From assembly GCA_963843835.1 (NCBI GenBank), contig CAWJMD010000003.1:124001-188000 (forward strand): a stretch of DNA of 64,000 bases, in the 5' to 3' direction. The stretch is from CAWJMD01 sp963843835 (GTDB lineage: Bacteria; Actinomycetota; Actinomycetes; Actinomycetales; CAWJMD01). The position numbers and the translations under genes are program-made. A model generated the notes under the pieces. It did not search any database. It worked only from the letters and a program-made list of their open reading frames with translations, and was not told the DNA's origin. Of the stretch, positions 1-8,252 are shown one piece after another (the first letter of the stretch is position 1; the number at the start of each line of letters is the position of its first letter).

Positions 1-147
1 CGTGTCGTGGCCGGGCAGCGAGATGTGCTGGGGGTCCTGGCCGTGGCCGTAGACGACCGCGGGGATCTGGTGGGCGCGCCGCGTACGACGAGCCGCGCCC
101 TTGCCGAACTCGGTGCGGGGCTGGGCGACGAGCTTGATCTCGGACAC
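1..147 (-). CDS. rplY: 50S ribosomal protein L25/Ctc, N-terminal part
   Basis: Forty-nine N-terminal residues of a CTC/L25 ribosomal protein, which binds 5S rRNA in the large subunit. The GTG start at 147 gives VSEIKLVAQPRTEFGKGAAR, then a segment reading IPAVVYGHG, the typical beta-barrel opening of bacterial L25/general stress protein Ctc. An AGGAG ribosome binding site lies about 8 nt upstream of the GTG. The gene runs off the left edge, so the C-terminal TL5 domain cannot be judged. Its position downstream of prs and glmU on the same strand matches the usual actinobacterial order. Confidence 0.9.
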   Translation of the reverse strand, partial: MSEIKLVAQPRTEFGKGAARRTRRAHQIPAVVYGHGQDPQHISLPGHDT

Positions 148-354
148 TGCGGAACTCCTGGGGTCGGGTGCACTCGTGGTCGGTGGGTCCTCCGCGGGAC
201 GGAGGTGGCCTCGACGCGGGACGCGGCACGGTGACGGCGTGGTGGCACGCGACCGGCGCAGGCAGGCCCGCTCGGACCCAGCCCACCGCGTCGATCACGG
301 ACGTCGGACCGGACCGGTCCGTGGCACGTCCCTCGCCGAGGCAACCGCACGAGC
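148..354. other. Intergenic region upstream of rplY
   Basis: About 200 bp between the rplY start and the end of the TauE-like gene. No credible gene is visible. The one structured element is a perfect 12-bp palindrome at 310-321 (CGGACCGGTCCG), just past the stop of the permease gene, which could be part of a weak terminator. The rplY ribosome binding site lies at the left edge; no convincing -10/-35 pair was found. Confidence 0.4.
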
Positions 355-1255
355 CTACCTGACTCGGGCCAGACCCTCGTCCTCGACGCCACGCACCAGC
401 ACGGCCTCGCGCCGGTGGATCGTGACGGCCACGGCGATCGCGACCGCCCAGGCCGTCAGCACCACGGGGTAGACCAGCAGCCCCCAGCCCGTCTCGAGGT
501 CGAAGGAGCGAAGGAGGGTGCGGCCGTTGGTGAGGACGATCACGCCACCCACGGCCGCCCCGAGCACGCGGGTGGGGACGTACCGCACCAGGGCGGCGGC
601 GACCGGTGCGGCCAGCACGCCACCAGCGAGCAGCGCCGTCACGACCTGCAGGTCGAGCACCTGGGAGCCCAGGCCGAGGAAGAAGCCCGCGCTGGCGGCC
701 ACCGAGACGGCGAACTCCGAGGCGTCGACGGTGCCGATCACCCGGCGGGGCTCCATGCGTCCGTCGGCCAGCAGGGCCGGCGTGGCGACGGGGCCCCAGC
801 CACCTCCGCCGCTGGCGTCCACGAAGCCGCCGAAGAGACCCACCGGCACGAGGAAGCGTGATCGCACCCGTCCCGCCCTCCGCGCCAGCGAGCCGCAGGT
901 GAACCGGACCGCCACGTACACGCCGAGCACGAGCAGCAGCACCGACATCCAGGGCGCCGCCCACGCGGTGCTGAGGTTCGACAGCACCGTCGCCCCGAGG
1001 AAGGCACCGACCGCGCCGGGGACGGCGATCCCTCGGACCACCCGCCAGTCGACGTTCCCGAACCTCCAGTGGGCGCGCCCCCGACACCAGCGTGGTGCCG
1101 ACCTCCGCCAGGTGCACCGACGCCGACACCGCGGCCGGTGAGGTCCCGGCGGCCAGCAGCAGGGTGGACGAGGTGACGCCGTACGCCATGCCCAGGCTGC
1201 CGTCCACCAGCTGCGCCGCGAGGCCGACCACCGCCAGCACGATCCAGTTCCGCAT
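355..1255 (-). CDS. TauE/SafE family sulfite/anion exporter (frame break)
   Basis: Membrane permease of the TauE/SafE (COG0730) family, usually exporting sulfite, taurine-derived sulfonates or other small anions. The ATG start at 1255 gives MRNWIVLAVVGLAAQLVDGS followed by AYGVTSSTLLLAAG, then after a frame change HWRFGNVDWRVVRGIAVPG and a second half with FGGFVDASGGGGWGPVATP, the family's repeated motif. The break lies near 1076-1081, where GGGGG and CCC runs flank the shift; one extra base restores a single frame of about 300 residues, the normal size. A candidate operator sits upstream at 1300-1316 and an Rrf2 regulator gene lies next upstream. Substrate is unproven; a sulfur role is inferred from the family and the neighbour. 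Confidence 0.85.
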
Positions 1256-1299
1256 CACCGCTCCAGGCCGCCGTGCCGGTAGTCGCTTTCACGACAATG

Positions 1300-1316
1300 T
1301 CGACTGATCCGGTCGA
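1300..1316. promoter_or_regulatory. Candidate Rrf2-type operator upstream of tauE-like gene
   Basis: Inverted repeat TCGAC-N7-GTCGA located 45 bp upstream of the permease ATG and 91 bp downstream of the Rrf2 gene on the same strand. Size and symmetry suit a dimeric winged-helix regulator. Assignment to the adjacent Rrf2 protein is inference. Confidence 0.4.
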
Positions 1317-1406
1317 GAATGGTGCGAGCCTTCCAGCGGTCAGCCGCGCCGACCAAGGCGAGAGACGAAGATCTTGCGTGGTGGGACGCCTTGGTCCCGG
1401 AGGCGC

Positions 1407-1838
1407 TCAGTCGAGGAGCGCGGACACGTCCTCGGGGAGCGATCCCGCCACCACGTCCGCGACGGTCGTGCGCTCGAGGATGTGGCGCTCGGCAGCGCGC
1501 AACGCCACCCACACGTCACGCAGGTGCACGGAGGAGCCCGTGTAGTCGAGATGCTCGGGGCGGGTGTTCCGCACCGTCGCCAGCGGGCCGTCGACGACCC
1601 GGATGATGTCGGCGATGCTCAGCTCGGAGGCCGGCACCGCGAGACGGTGGCCCCCCTCAGGTCCGCGACGGGAGTCGACCAGGCCACCGCGGCGCAGGTC
1701 GCGCAGGATGCCCTCGAGGAAGCGCTGCGGGATGCTCTCGCGGGCGGCCACGACCTCGCTGGTGAGGCTGTCCGGCTCCGCCGCCGCCAGGGCGCAGGCG
1801 GCCCGCAGGGCGTAGTCGACCTTCGCGGTCAGCCTCAC
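1407..1838 (-). CDS. Rrf2 family transcriptional regulator
   Basis: A 143-residue Rrf2-family winged-helix regulator, the normal length. The N-terminus MRLTAKVDYALRAACALAA and the segment IPQRFLEGILRDLRRGGLVD followed by GPEGGHRLA are family hallmarks (helix-turn-helix and wing). The region that in IscR/NsrR carries three Fe-S cysteines (around residues 90-110) has none here, so this is probably not an iron-sulfur sensor and is nearer CymR-like members that respond to sulfur metabolites through partner proteins. It lies 21 bp downstream of prs and upstream of a TauE/SafE exporter gene, suggesting control of sulfur-compound export; this is inference. Confidence 0.88.
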   Translation of the reverse strand: MRLTAKVDYALRAACALAAAEPDSLTSEVVAARESIPQRFLEGILRDLRRGGLVDSRRGPEGGHRLAVPASELSIADIIRVVDGPLATVRNTRPEHLDYTGSSVHLRDVWVALRAAERHILERTTVADVVAGSLPEDVSALLD

Positions 1839-1859
1839 CGGGCCGGTACGGGGCAGACG

Positions 1860-2837
1860 TCAGGCATTGCCCTCGAACAGGCTGGTGACGGAGCCGTCGT
1901 CGAAGACCTCGCGGATCGCGCGGGCGATCAGCGGCGCGATCGACAGCACGGTCAACGTCGGGAAGTGCCGTTCCTCGGGGATCGGCAGCGTGTTGGTGAC
2001 GACCACCTCGGAGATCGGCCCGTTCTTGAGGCGGTCGACGGCCGGACCCGACAGCACGGCGTGGGTCGACGTCACGATCACGTCCCCGGCGCCGTTCTCC
2101 TTCAGCGCCTCGGCCGCCTGCACGATCGTCCCGGCGGTGTCGATCATGTCGTCGACGAGCACGCAGGTGCGTCCGGCGACGTCACCGACGACCTCGTGCA
2201 CCTTGGACTGGTTCGGGACGTTGGGGTCACGGCGCTTGTGGATGATCGCCAGGGGCGCGCCGAGCCGGTCGGACCACAGGTCGGCGACGCGGACGCGGCC
2301 GGCGTCGGGCGAGACGATCGTCAGCTTGGAGCGGTCGACACGCGTCCGTACGTAGTCCGCGAGCAGGGGCAGGGCCCACAGGTGGTCGACGGGCCCGTCG
2401 AAGAAGCCCTGGATCTGCGAGGTGTGCAGGTCGACGCTCATCAGGCGGTTGGCCCCGGCCGTCTTGTACAGGTCCGCGACGAGGCGCGCCGAGATGGGCT
2501 CGCGGCCGCGGTGCTTCTTGTCCTGCCGCGCATAGGGGAAGAACGGGGCGATCATCGTGATCCGCTTCGCGGAGGCCCGCTTGAGCGCGTCGGCCATCAG
2601 CAGGTGCTCCATCAGCCACTGGTTGATGGGAGCGCAGTGGCTCTGCAGCACGAACGTGTCGCACCCTCGCACGCTCTCGCCGAAACGCACGTAGATCTCG
2701 CCGTTCGCGAAGTCGTAGGCCGACGTGGGAACCAGCTCGACACCCAGCTCGGCCGCCACCTCCTCGGCCAGCTCGGGGTGGGCGCGGCCGCTGATGAGCA
2801 CCATCCGCTTCTCGCTGGTGGTGGTGATGCCGGTCAT
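1860..2837 (-). CDS. prs: Ribose-phosphate pyrophosphokinase (PRPP synthetase)
   Basis: Makes PRPP from ribose 5-phosphate and ATP for purine, pyrimidine, histidine, tryptophan and NAD synthesis; cytosolic. At 325 residues it has the usual class I length. Visible motifs are DLHTSQIQGFF around residue 140 (divalent-metal/PRPP synthetase signature), FPYARQDKKHRGREPIS (catalytic flexible loop and ATP site) and VLVDDMIDTAGTI around residue 225 (PRPP-binding loop). The ATG at 2837 overlaps the glmU stop by 4 nt (ATGA), so the two genes are very likely translationally coupled, an arrangement common in actinobacteria. Confidence 0.98.
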   Translation of the reverse strand: MTGITTTSEKRMVLISGRAHPELAEEVAAELGVELVPTSAYDFANGEIYVRFGESVRGCDTFVLQSHCAPINQWLMEHLLMADALKRASAKRITMIAPFFPYARQDKKHRGREPISARLVADLYKTAGANRLMSVDLHTSQIQGFFDGPVDHLWALPLLADYVRTRVDRSKLTIVSPDAGRVRVADLWSDRLGAPLAIIHKRRDPNVPNQSKVHEVVGDVAGRTCVLVDDMIDTAGTIVQAAEALKENGAGDVIVTSTHAVLSGPAVDRLKNGPISEVVVTNTLPIPEERHFPTLTVLSIAPLIARAIREVFDDGSVTSLFEGNA

Positions 2838-4366
2838 GCGCTGGTCCCTGCTCCCTGGTCGCGTGCCGTGCGCTGGTCGCGCTGGTCGTCGCCCCGTCCG
2901 TCTGGCGCGGTCGCGCCGTTCGCCCTCTCCGCGGCCTCCGCCGCGGGGCTTCCCGCCCGCCGCCGGGCCACCCAGCCCGCGACGTTGCGCTGCTGGCCCC
3001 TCGCCACCGCCATCGCACCGGGCGGGACGTCCTGCGTGATCACCGAGCCCGCAGCCGTGTAGGCGCCGTCCCCGATCGTCACCGGCGCCACCAGCATGCT
3101 GTCGCTGCCGACCCGGGCGTGGTCACCCACGACGGTGCGGTGCTTGGCCACGCCGTCGTAGTTGACGAAGATCGTGGCGGCACCGATGTTCGCGCCCACC
3201 CCGATCTCCGCGTCGCCGACGTAGGACAGGTGGGGCACCTTCGAGCCCTCGCCGATCACCGCGTTCTTCGTCTCGACGAAGCCGCCGATCCGGCCCTTGG
3301 CGCCGAGTCGCGTGCCGGGCCGCAGGAAGCTGAAGGGGCCGACGGTGGCGCCGTCGCCGATCTCGGCGCCCTGGGCGTGGGACCGCACGACGGAGGCGCC
3401 GGCACCGACCTGGCAGTCGGTGAGGGTCGAGTCGGGGCCGATGGTGGCGCCCTCACCGACGGACGTCGTCCCCTTCAGCTGCACGCCGGGCAGGAGCGTG
3501 ACGTCGCGGGCCAGGGTGACGTCGGAGTCGACCCACGTGGTCGCCGGGTCGACGACCGTCACGCCGGCGCGCATCCGGTCCTCGAGGACGCGGCGGTTCA
3601 GCTCGGCCCCCATGCGCGCCAGCTGCACGCGGTCGTTGACACCCTCGGTCTGCCAGACGTCGTCGATGCGGTGCGCGGCCACCGTGCCACCGGCCTCACG
3701 GGCGAGCGCCAGCACGTCCGTCAGGTAGACCTCGCCCTGCACGTTGTCGCTGCCGACGCGGGCGAGCATGTCCACGAGGACCTCGGCGTCGAAGGCGTAC
3801 AGGCCGGAGTTGATCTCGGTGATCGCGCGCTGCGCCTCGTCGGCGTCCTTGTGCTCCACGATGCCCGAGACGTAGCCGTCCGCGTCCCGGACGATCCGCC
3901 CGTACCCGGTGGGGTCGTCGACGTCGGCGGTGATGACGGTCACGGCGTGTCCGCCGCTCTCGTGGGCGGCGACGAGCCCGGTCAGGGTGGTCCCGGTCAG
4001 CAGCGGCACGTCCCCGTAGGTGACGACGACGGTGCCGGTCAACGGACCCCGCTCCCCCGCGGCGCGGCGGGCGTCCTCGAGCGCGTCCAGGCCGCACTGC
4101 ACCGCCCGGCCGGTGCCGGGCACCTCGTCCTGGTCGGCGACGAGCGCCTGAGGGTCGAGCTCGGCGGCGTGCGCCGCGACCCGGTCGCGCTCATGGCGCA
4201 CGACGAGCACCAGGTGCTGCGGGTCGAGGGCCGACACGGCGGCCAGCGCGTGGCCCAGGAGGCTGCGACCGGCGACCTCGTGCAGGACCTTCGGGGTGGA
4301 CGACTTCATCCGGGTCCCCTCGCCGGCGGCGAGGACCAGGGCTGCGGCCGGACGGCTCGAGCTCAC
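2834..4366 (-). CDS. glmU: Bifunctional UDP-GlcNAc pyrophosphorylase / GlcN-1-P acetyltransferase
   Basis: Catalyses the last two cytosolic steps to UDP-N-acetylglucosamine for peptidoglycan: acetylation of glucosamine-1-phosphate and uridylylation. The N-terminal domain opens with LVLAAGEGTRMKS, the nucleotide-binding loop, at residues 9-22. From about residue 265 the sequence becomes left-handed beta-helix hexapeptide repeats, including SFLRPGTRLG, NYDGVAKHRT and the catalytic-region GSDSMLVAPVTIG. At 510 residues it is slightly longer than average because of a low-complexity, charged tail after residue 470, as seen in actinobacterial GlmU. The start codon is GTG at 4366. Confidence 0.98.
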   Translation of the reverse strand: MSSSRPAAALVLAAGEGTRMKSSTPKVLHEVAGRSLLGHALAAVSALDPQHLVLVVRHERDRVAAHAAELDPQALVADQDEVPGTGRAVQCGLDALEDARRAAGERGPLTGTVVVTYGDVPLLTGTTLTGLVAAHESGGHAVTVITADVDDPTGYGRIVRDADGYVSGIVEHKDADEAQRAITEINSGLYAFDAEVLVDMLARVGSDNVQGEVYLTDVLALAREAGGTVAAHRIDDVWQTEGVNDRVQLARMGAELNRRVLEDRMRAGVTVVDPATTWVDSDVTLARDVTLLPGVQLKGTTSVGEGATIGPDSTLTDCQVGAGASVVRSHAQGAEIGDGATVGPFSFLRPGTRLGAKGRIGGFVETKNAVIGEGSKVPHLSYVGDAEIGVGANIGAATIFVNYDGVAKHRTVVGDHARVGSDSMLVAPVTIGDGAYTAAGSVITQDVPPGAMAVARGQQRNVAGWVARRRAGSPAAEAAERANGATAPDGRGDDQRDQRTARDQGAGTSA

Positions 4367-4443
4367 GCGGACGATCTCCTCGTCGAAGCGGGCGGGGGGC
4401 GATCGAACCGCATGCTACCGGCCGCGACGACCCACGCCGTCGG

Positions 4444-4514
4444 CTCCCCCGCGAGGACTCGAACCTCGATTCGCGGTTCCAAAGACCGCTGTCCTGCCGT
4501 TGGACGACGGGGGA
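4444..4514 (-). tRNA. tRNA-Gln (anticodon TTG)
   Basis: Reading the minus strand, the acceptor arms TCCCCCG and CGGGGGA pair over 7 bp, the D arm contains AACGGCAGGAC, the anticodon stem-loop reads GCGGTCTTTGGAACCGC with TTG in the loop, and the T arm contains GGTTCGAGTCC. The discriminator base is G at 4444 and the CCA tail is not encoded (CCG follows), which is normal in actinobacteria. It lies directly upstream of glmU. Confidence 0.95.
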
Positions 4515-4587
4515 CGGTGCGGCCAGTGTGCCAGCGGCCGGTGGGGGCGGCCGACGCGTGCCCGCGACCGTCCGGGAGCCCCGCCTA

Positions 4588-4611
4588 GTAACTTACGCTC
4601 TCGTAGGTTAC
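4588..4611. promoter_or_regulatory. Inverted-repeat operator upstream of desaturase
   Basis: Twenty-four bp imperfect palindrome: GTAACTTACG, a CTCT spacer, then CGTAGGTTAC, with one mismatch in ten base pairs. It ends 38 bp before the desaturase ATG, so it is well placed to overlap the promoter. A TetR regulator gene lies immediately downstream of the desaturase and is the natural candidate to bind here; that link is inference. Confidence 0.6.
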
Positions 4612-4649
4612 GGTGGCGTAGCCAGTAGTCACCGTCCCGGAGGGCCCCG

Positions 4650-5603
4650 ATGACCGCGTTGGACACGACCGACCTGCAGACGCGCATGCTGCACGAGCTC
4701 GAGCCCGTGGTGGAGGCGAACCTCGAGCGGCACCTGAAGATCACCAAGGACTGGATGCCGCACGACTACGTGCCGTGGGACGAGGGGCGCAACTTCGCCT
4801 ACCTCGGGGGCAGCGACTGGGAGCCGGGAGACAGCAGGCTCGACCCCGTCGCGAAGACGGCGATGATCGTGAACCTGCTGACCGAGGACAACCTGCCCAG
4901 CTACCACCGCGAGATCTCGGAGCGCTTCGGGCGCGACGGCGCCTGGGGCACCTGGGTGGGTCGCTGGACCGCCGAGGAGGGCCGCCACGGCGTCGCGCTG
5001 CGCGACTACCTCGTGGTCACGCGCGGCGTGGACCCCGTCAAGCTCGAGGAGCTGCGGATGATCCACATGACCGCCGGCTACGACTCGGGCGACAAGTCGA
5101 TGCTCCGCACGCTCGCCTACGTGTCGTTCCAGGAGCTGGCCACGCGCGTCAGCCACCGGAACACCGGCAAGGCGACCGGCTGCCCGGTCGCCGAGGGGCT
5201 GTTGGCGCGCATCGCGCAGGACGAGAACCTGCACATGGTCTTCTACCGCAACCTCCTGGCGGAGGCCTTCGACCGTGCGCCGGACGACACGATGGAGGCC
5301 ATCCGCGACGAGGTCGTCGACTTCCAGATGCCTGGCGCCACGATGCCCGACTACGGCCGCAACGCCATGACCATCGCCAAGGCCGGCATCTACGACCTCA
5401 AGCTGCACCACGACGAGGTGCTCACGCCCGTCCTGAAGTTCTGGAAGGTGTTCGAGCGCACCGATCTCGGCCCGCGCGGCGAGCAGGCCCGCGTGGAGCT
5501 CTCCGCCTTCCTCGGCCGGCTCGACGACCAGGCGACGCGGTTCGTCACCAAGCGCGAGGAGGCGGCAGCCCGCAAGGCCGAGCGGCTCGCCGCGCAGGGG
5601 TGA
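4650..5603 (+). CDS. Acyl-ACP desaturase (diiron, DesA type)
   Basis: Soluble stearoyl-ACP desaturase-like enzyme (317 residues) that introduces a double bond into acyl chains using a diiron centre, controlling membrane lipid unsaturation. Iron ligands are visible in two four-helix-bundle motifs: WTAEEGRHG (EExxH, near residue 110) and IAQDENLHMVFYR (ExxH, near residue 195). An additional glutamate in LLTEDNLPSYHREI (near residue 75) fits the remaining ligand position. The ATG at 4650 follows GGAGGG. The next gene on the same strand is a TetR regulator 29 bp downstream, so the pair is probably an autoregulated lipid-homeostasis operon. Confidence 0.93.
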   Translation: MTALDTTDLQTRMLHELEPVVEANLERHLKITKDWMPHDYVPWDEGRNFAYLGGSDWEPGDSRLDPVAKTAMIVNLLTEDNLPSYHREISERFGRDGAWGTWVGRWTAEEGRHGVALRDYLVVTRGVDPVKLEELRMIHMTAGYDSGDKSMLRTLAYVSFQELATRVSHRNTGKATGCPVAEGLLARIAQDENLHMVFYRNLLAEAFDRAPDDTMEAIRDEVVDFQMPGATMPDYGRNAMTIAKAGIYDLKLHHDEVLTPVLKFWKVFERTDLGPRGEQARVELSAFLGRLDDQATRFVTKREEAAARKAERLAAQG

Positions 5604-5632
5604 CCACCCCCGTTCGCGATGATGGCGGCGGT

Positions 5633-6295
5633 GTGAGCACCCAGACCACCCGTACCCGGTCCAGCCCGTCCAGAGCCCGCATGACGGGCAAGGAGCGGCG
5701 CGAGCAGCTGCTCCTGGTCGGGCGGAAGCTGTTCGCGCAGAAGGGCTTCGAGGGAACGAGCGTCGAGGAGATCGCGGCGCGCGCCGAGGTCTCCAAGCCG
5801 GTCGTCTACGAGCACTTCGGTGGCAAGGAAGGCCTGTACGCGGTCGTCGTCGACCGCGAGATCACCGCGCTACTGGAGTCGATCACCGGCGCTCTCGCGG
5901 CCGAGGCGCACCCGCGCGTGCTCGCCGAGCGGGCCGCCCTCGGCCTGCTCGACTACATCGAGAGCTCGACGGACGGCTTCCGCATCCTGGTCCGGGACTC
6001 GCCGGTCACCCAGTCGACCGGCAGCTACGCCAGCCTGATCTCCGACGTCGCGAGCCAGGTGGAGCACATCCTCGCCGCCGCCTTCAAGCGCAGCGGGCTC
6101 GACACCAAGTTCGCCCCGATGTACTCGCAGATGCTCGTCGGCATGGTCGCCCTCACCGGGCAGTGGTGGCTCGACTCCCGCAAGCCGAAGAAGCAGGACG
6201 TCGCAGCCCATCTCGTCAACCTCGCGTGGAACGGCCTGTCCAACCTCGAGGCCAAGCCGCGGCTGCACGACGGGTCCGGAACCGGCAGGAGCTGA
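5633..6295 (+). CDS. TetR family regulator, FasR-like
   Basis: A 220-residue TetR-family repressor/activator if the GTG at 5633 is used; an ATG at 5681 would give a shorter form starting MTGKERREQLL. The helix-turn-helix is SVEEIAARAEVSKPVVYEHF (about residues 43-62) followed by GGKEGLYAVVVDRE. The C-terminal segments MLVGMVALTGQWWLDSRKP and AHLVNLAWNGLSNL resemble Mycobacterium FasR (Rv3208), which senses long-chain acyl-CoA and controls fatty-acid synthesis. Together with the desaturase just upstream and the palindrome at 4588-4611, a role in lipid unsaturation control is likely. Orthology to FasR is inferred from remembered similarity, not from an alignment. Confidence 0.85.
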   Translation: MSTQTTRTRSSPSRARMTGKERREQLLLVGRKLFAQKGFEGTSVEEIAARAEVSKPVVYEHFGGKEGLYAVVVDREITALLESITGALAAEAHPRVLAERAALGLLDYIESSTDGFRILVRDSPVTQSTGSYASLISDVASQVEHILAAAFKRSGLDTKFAPMYSQMLVGMVALTGQWWLDSRKPKKQDVAAHLVNLAWNGLSNLEAKPRLHDGSGTGRS

Positions 6296-6942
6296 GGTCA
6301 GCCGCCCGTCCTCCTCCACGTCGGGCCGGACGCTGCGCAGCGACGTCCTCGGTGCGCCGGAGATCTGTCGGTTGACCGAGAACAGGCGTCCCAGCACCGG
6401 CATCAGAACGATGTTGAGGCCGTGCAGGATCCCGATCACGAGCAGGATGCCCCCCAGCTTGGCCGCGCTCTCCTTGAGCTGCTCCGCCCCCACCACCGTC
6501 CCCCACGAAGACCCGGCTCGAATCGCACGGTGAACAGGATGTACGCGGTGAAGATCAGGTAGTAGACGATGTCGGTCAGCACGATGTAGCTCTTGCCGGT
6601 CAACGGGTTGTCGTGGAACACGTCGGCGGCGTATGCGCGTCCGAACCGCTTGATGAACGGCCCCAACCACAGCGCGATCACCACGAGCAGTCCCGTGGTC
6701 AGCACCTCCAGCACCCACCAGGGCATGACGAACCTCCCGTTGTCGACGGAGCAGAACGGAACGACGAGGACGGCGGTGAGCACGACCCCGAGCAGGAGCC
6801 TGACCACGACGGCGCGCCGCTCGGCGCTGCGCCGGCGGTCGGCGTCGATGCTCAGCTGCACGCGCTCGAACAGGTCAGGGGACGGGGTCTCGGACGCCGC
6901 ACCGACCAGCGCGTCGTGCAGGCGGCCCTCCAGGTTGCTCAC
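6296..6942 (-). CDS. Membrane protein partnered with ECF sigma factor (frame break, 3' end uncertain)
   Basis: Starts at GTG 6942, overlapping the sigma-factor stop by 4 nt (GTGA). The opening SNLEGRLHDALVGAASETPS and PDLFERVQLSIDADRRR is soluble and charged, as in anti-sigma-type proteins. Then come VVVRLLLGVVLTAVLVVPF, WWVLEVLTTGLLVVIALW and YIVLTDIVYYLIFTAYIL, three clear membrane segments. After FEP near 6512 the frame changes; a one-base deletion continues as SSWGTVVGAEQLKESAAKLG and a fourth hydrophobic stretch (LLVIGILHGLNIVLMPVLG). That frame has no stop before running antisense into the TetR gene; a TGA at 6298-6300 in the third frame is a plausible true end. Role as an anti-sigma factor is inferred from context only. 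Confidence 0.65.
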
Positions 6943-7529
6943 CACTCCACCTCCAGGGTCGACCGCAGTGAGCGGAGACCGCGCTGCAGGTGCGTCTTGA
7001 CCGAGTTCGACGACAGGCCCAACGTCTCGGCGACCTCTGCCACACCGAGCTCCAGGTAGTAGTGCAGGACCACGCAGTCGCGCTGCCGCCGAGGGAGGCC
7101 GCGCAGGGCGGCGAGCACCTCCCGGTGCCTCTCCTCCTCGGTCACCACCTCCTCGACCGAGGGCGGTGCGACCTCGGCGGGAGGACGGTGCCGCAGCGAC
7201 ACCAGGCCGCGACGGTTGTGGTCGCGGGCGAGGTTGAGCACGATCGACCGCAGGTAGGCCGCGGCCTTGCCCTGCTCGCGGATGCGGTGGGCCGAGCGCG
7301 CCAACCGGATGAACGCCTCCTGCACCAGGTCCTCGGCCGCGGCGCGGTCGTCCACGAACCAGCGCGCCAGCTGCACGAGCCGTGTCGCCTCCTGCGCGAA
7401 CAGGAGTGCCACGAGCTCCTCGGCCGGCAGCGGCCAGGAGCCGGCGGCGGACCCGACCGGGGCGGCCGCACCGGTCCGCGCCTCGGGCGGCGTGGCCCGG
7501 CGACGGGCGGGCAGCTTCACGGTCTCCAT
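6939..7529 (-). CDS. ECF-type RNA polymerase sigma factor
   Basis: A 196-residue sigma-70-family ECF factor. Region 2 is visible as LVQLARWFVDDRAAAEDLVQ then EAFIRLARSAHRI and AAAYLRSIVLNLARDHNRR (about residues 55-115). Region 4 reads LPRRQRDCVVLHYYLELGVA then EVAETLGLSSNSVKTHLQRG near the C-terminus, with the helix-turn-helix. The ATG at 7529 was chosen because no good domain precedes it; a GTG directly before it is also possible. It overlaps a membrane-protein gene downstream by 4 nt and is divergent from a SodC-like secreted protein, a layout typical of cell-envelope stress units. Confidence 0.92.
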   Translation of the reverse strand: METVKLPARRRATPPEARTGAAAPVGSAAGSWPLPAEELVALLFAQEATRLVQLARWFVDDRAAAEDLVQEAFIRLARSAHRIREQGKAAAYLRSIVLNLARDHNRRGLVSLRHRPPAEVAPPSVEEVVTEEERHREVLAALRGLPRRQRDCVVLHYYLELGVAEVAETLGLSSNSVKTHLQRGLRSLRSTLEVEW

Positions 7530-7676
7530 CACCCCACAGACGTCCGAGGGACCGTCCGCGGGTGACCTCCACGGCGGACGAGATCCGTCGCGACGGGACG
7601 TCACCCGCCCGTCCGCCACGGGTCGTCTGTTCCCGTGAGCCGACCGGCTCGTCCAGCATCCTCCGAGGAGACAACC

Positions 7677-8252
7677 ATGAGTACCACCTCCACCCTTCGG
7701 GGTCTCGGCGTCGTGGTCGCGTCCTGCGTGCTCGCGGTCGCGTCGACGACTCCCGCGAGCGCACACGCCGGGGGGCAAGCGCCCACTCACAGAACGAGTC
7801 CCGCCACGGCCACACGTGGCGCGGGGAACCTCACCGACCTCCAGCCGGCGAGCGCGGACCCGACCGACGGGGCCACAGCACGCGCGCTCGCCGTCGGCCA
7901 CCACGGCCGGACCCTGGTGGTGCTGCACCTGCGCGGCCTCGACCGGTCCGCCGCCGGCCGGACGTTCGGCGCGCACGTCCACACCGGGGCCTGCGTCCCG
8001 GGCGACGGTGCGGCCGCAGGACCCCACTACAACCACGACGTCGCGACCGGCGTCTCGCCGGCCACGGTCTCGAACGAGACCGAGGTCTGGCTCGACTTCA
8101 CCGTCACGCGTGGGGGTTCGGCGACGGCAGTCGCGCACGTGCCGTTCACCATCGCCCCCGGCGCGGCAGGTGCGATCGTCCTGCACCAGAGCCCCACCGA
8201 CCACAGCGGCGCCGCAGGACCACGCCTCGCCTGCCTGCCGATGGGGTTCTGA
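7677..8252 (+). CDS. Secreted Cu/Zn superoxide dismutase-like protein
   Basis: A 191-residue exported protein: signal peptide LGVVVASCVLAVASTTPASA ending near residue 30, then a beta-barrel-like domain. The segment FGAHVHTGACVP matches the H-x-H copper ligand motif of SodC, PHYNHD supplies further histidines, and IVLHQSPTD with GAAGPRLACLP resembles the C-terminal SodC block with its second disulfide cysteine. The usual zinc-site loop is shortened, so it may be a SodC-like domain without full dismutase chemistry. The ATG at 7677 has a strong CGAGGAGA ribosome binding site. The next gene starts within its stop codon. Confidence 0.75.
   Translation: MSTTSTLRGLGVVVASCVLAVASTTPASAHAGGQAPTHRTSPATATRGAGNLTDLQPASADPTDGATARALAVGHHGRTLVVLHLRGLDRSAAGRTFGAHVHTGACVPGDGAAAGPHYNHDVATGVSPATVSNETEVWLDFTVTRGGSATAVAHVPFTIAPGAAGAIVLHQSPTDHSGAAGPRLACLPMGF

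Noticed and set aside
1374..3062. 562-codon plus-strand open frame opposite prs and the Rrf2 gene
   Set aside because: Complementary-strand shadow of prs; no domain and biased Arg/Asp/His content.
7595..7628. Possible ECF promoter GGGAC ... CGTCT before the SodC-like gene
   Set aside because: The two elements are 24 nt apart, too far for a normal ECF promoter (about 16-17 nt), so it was not listed as a promoter.
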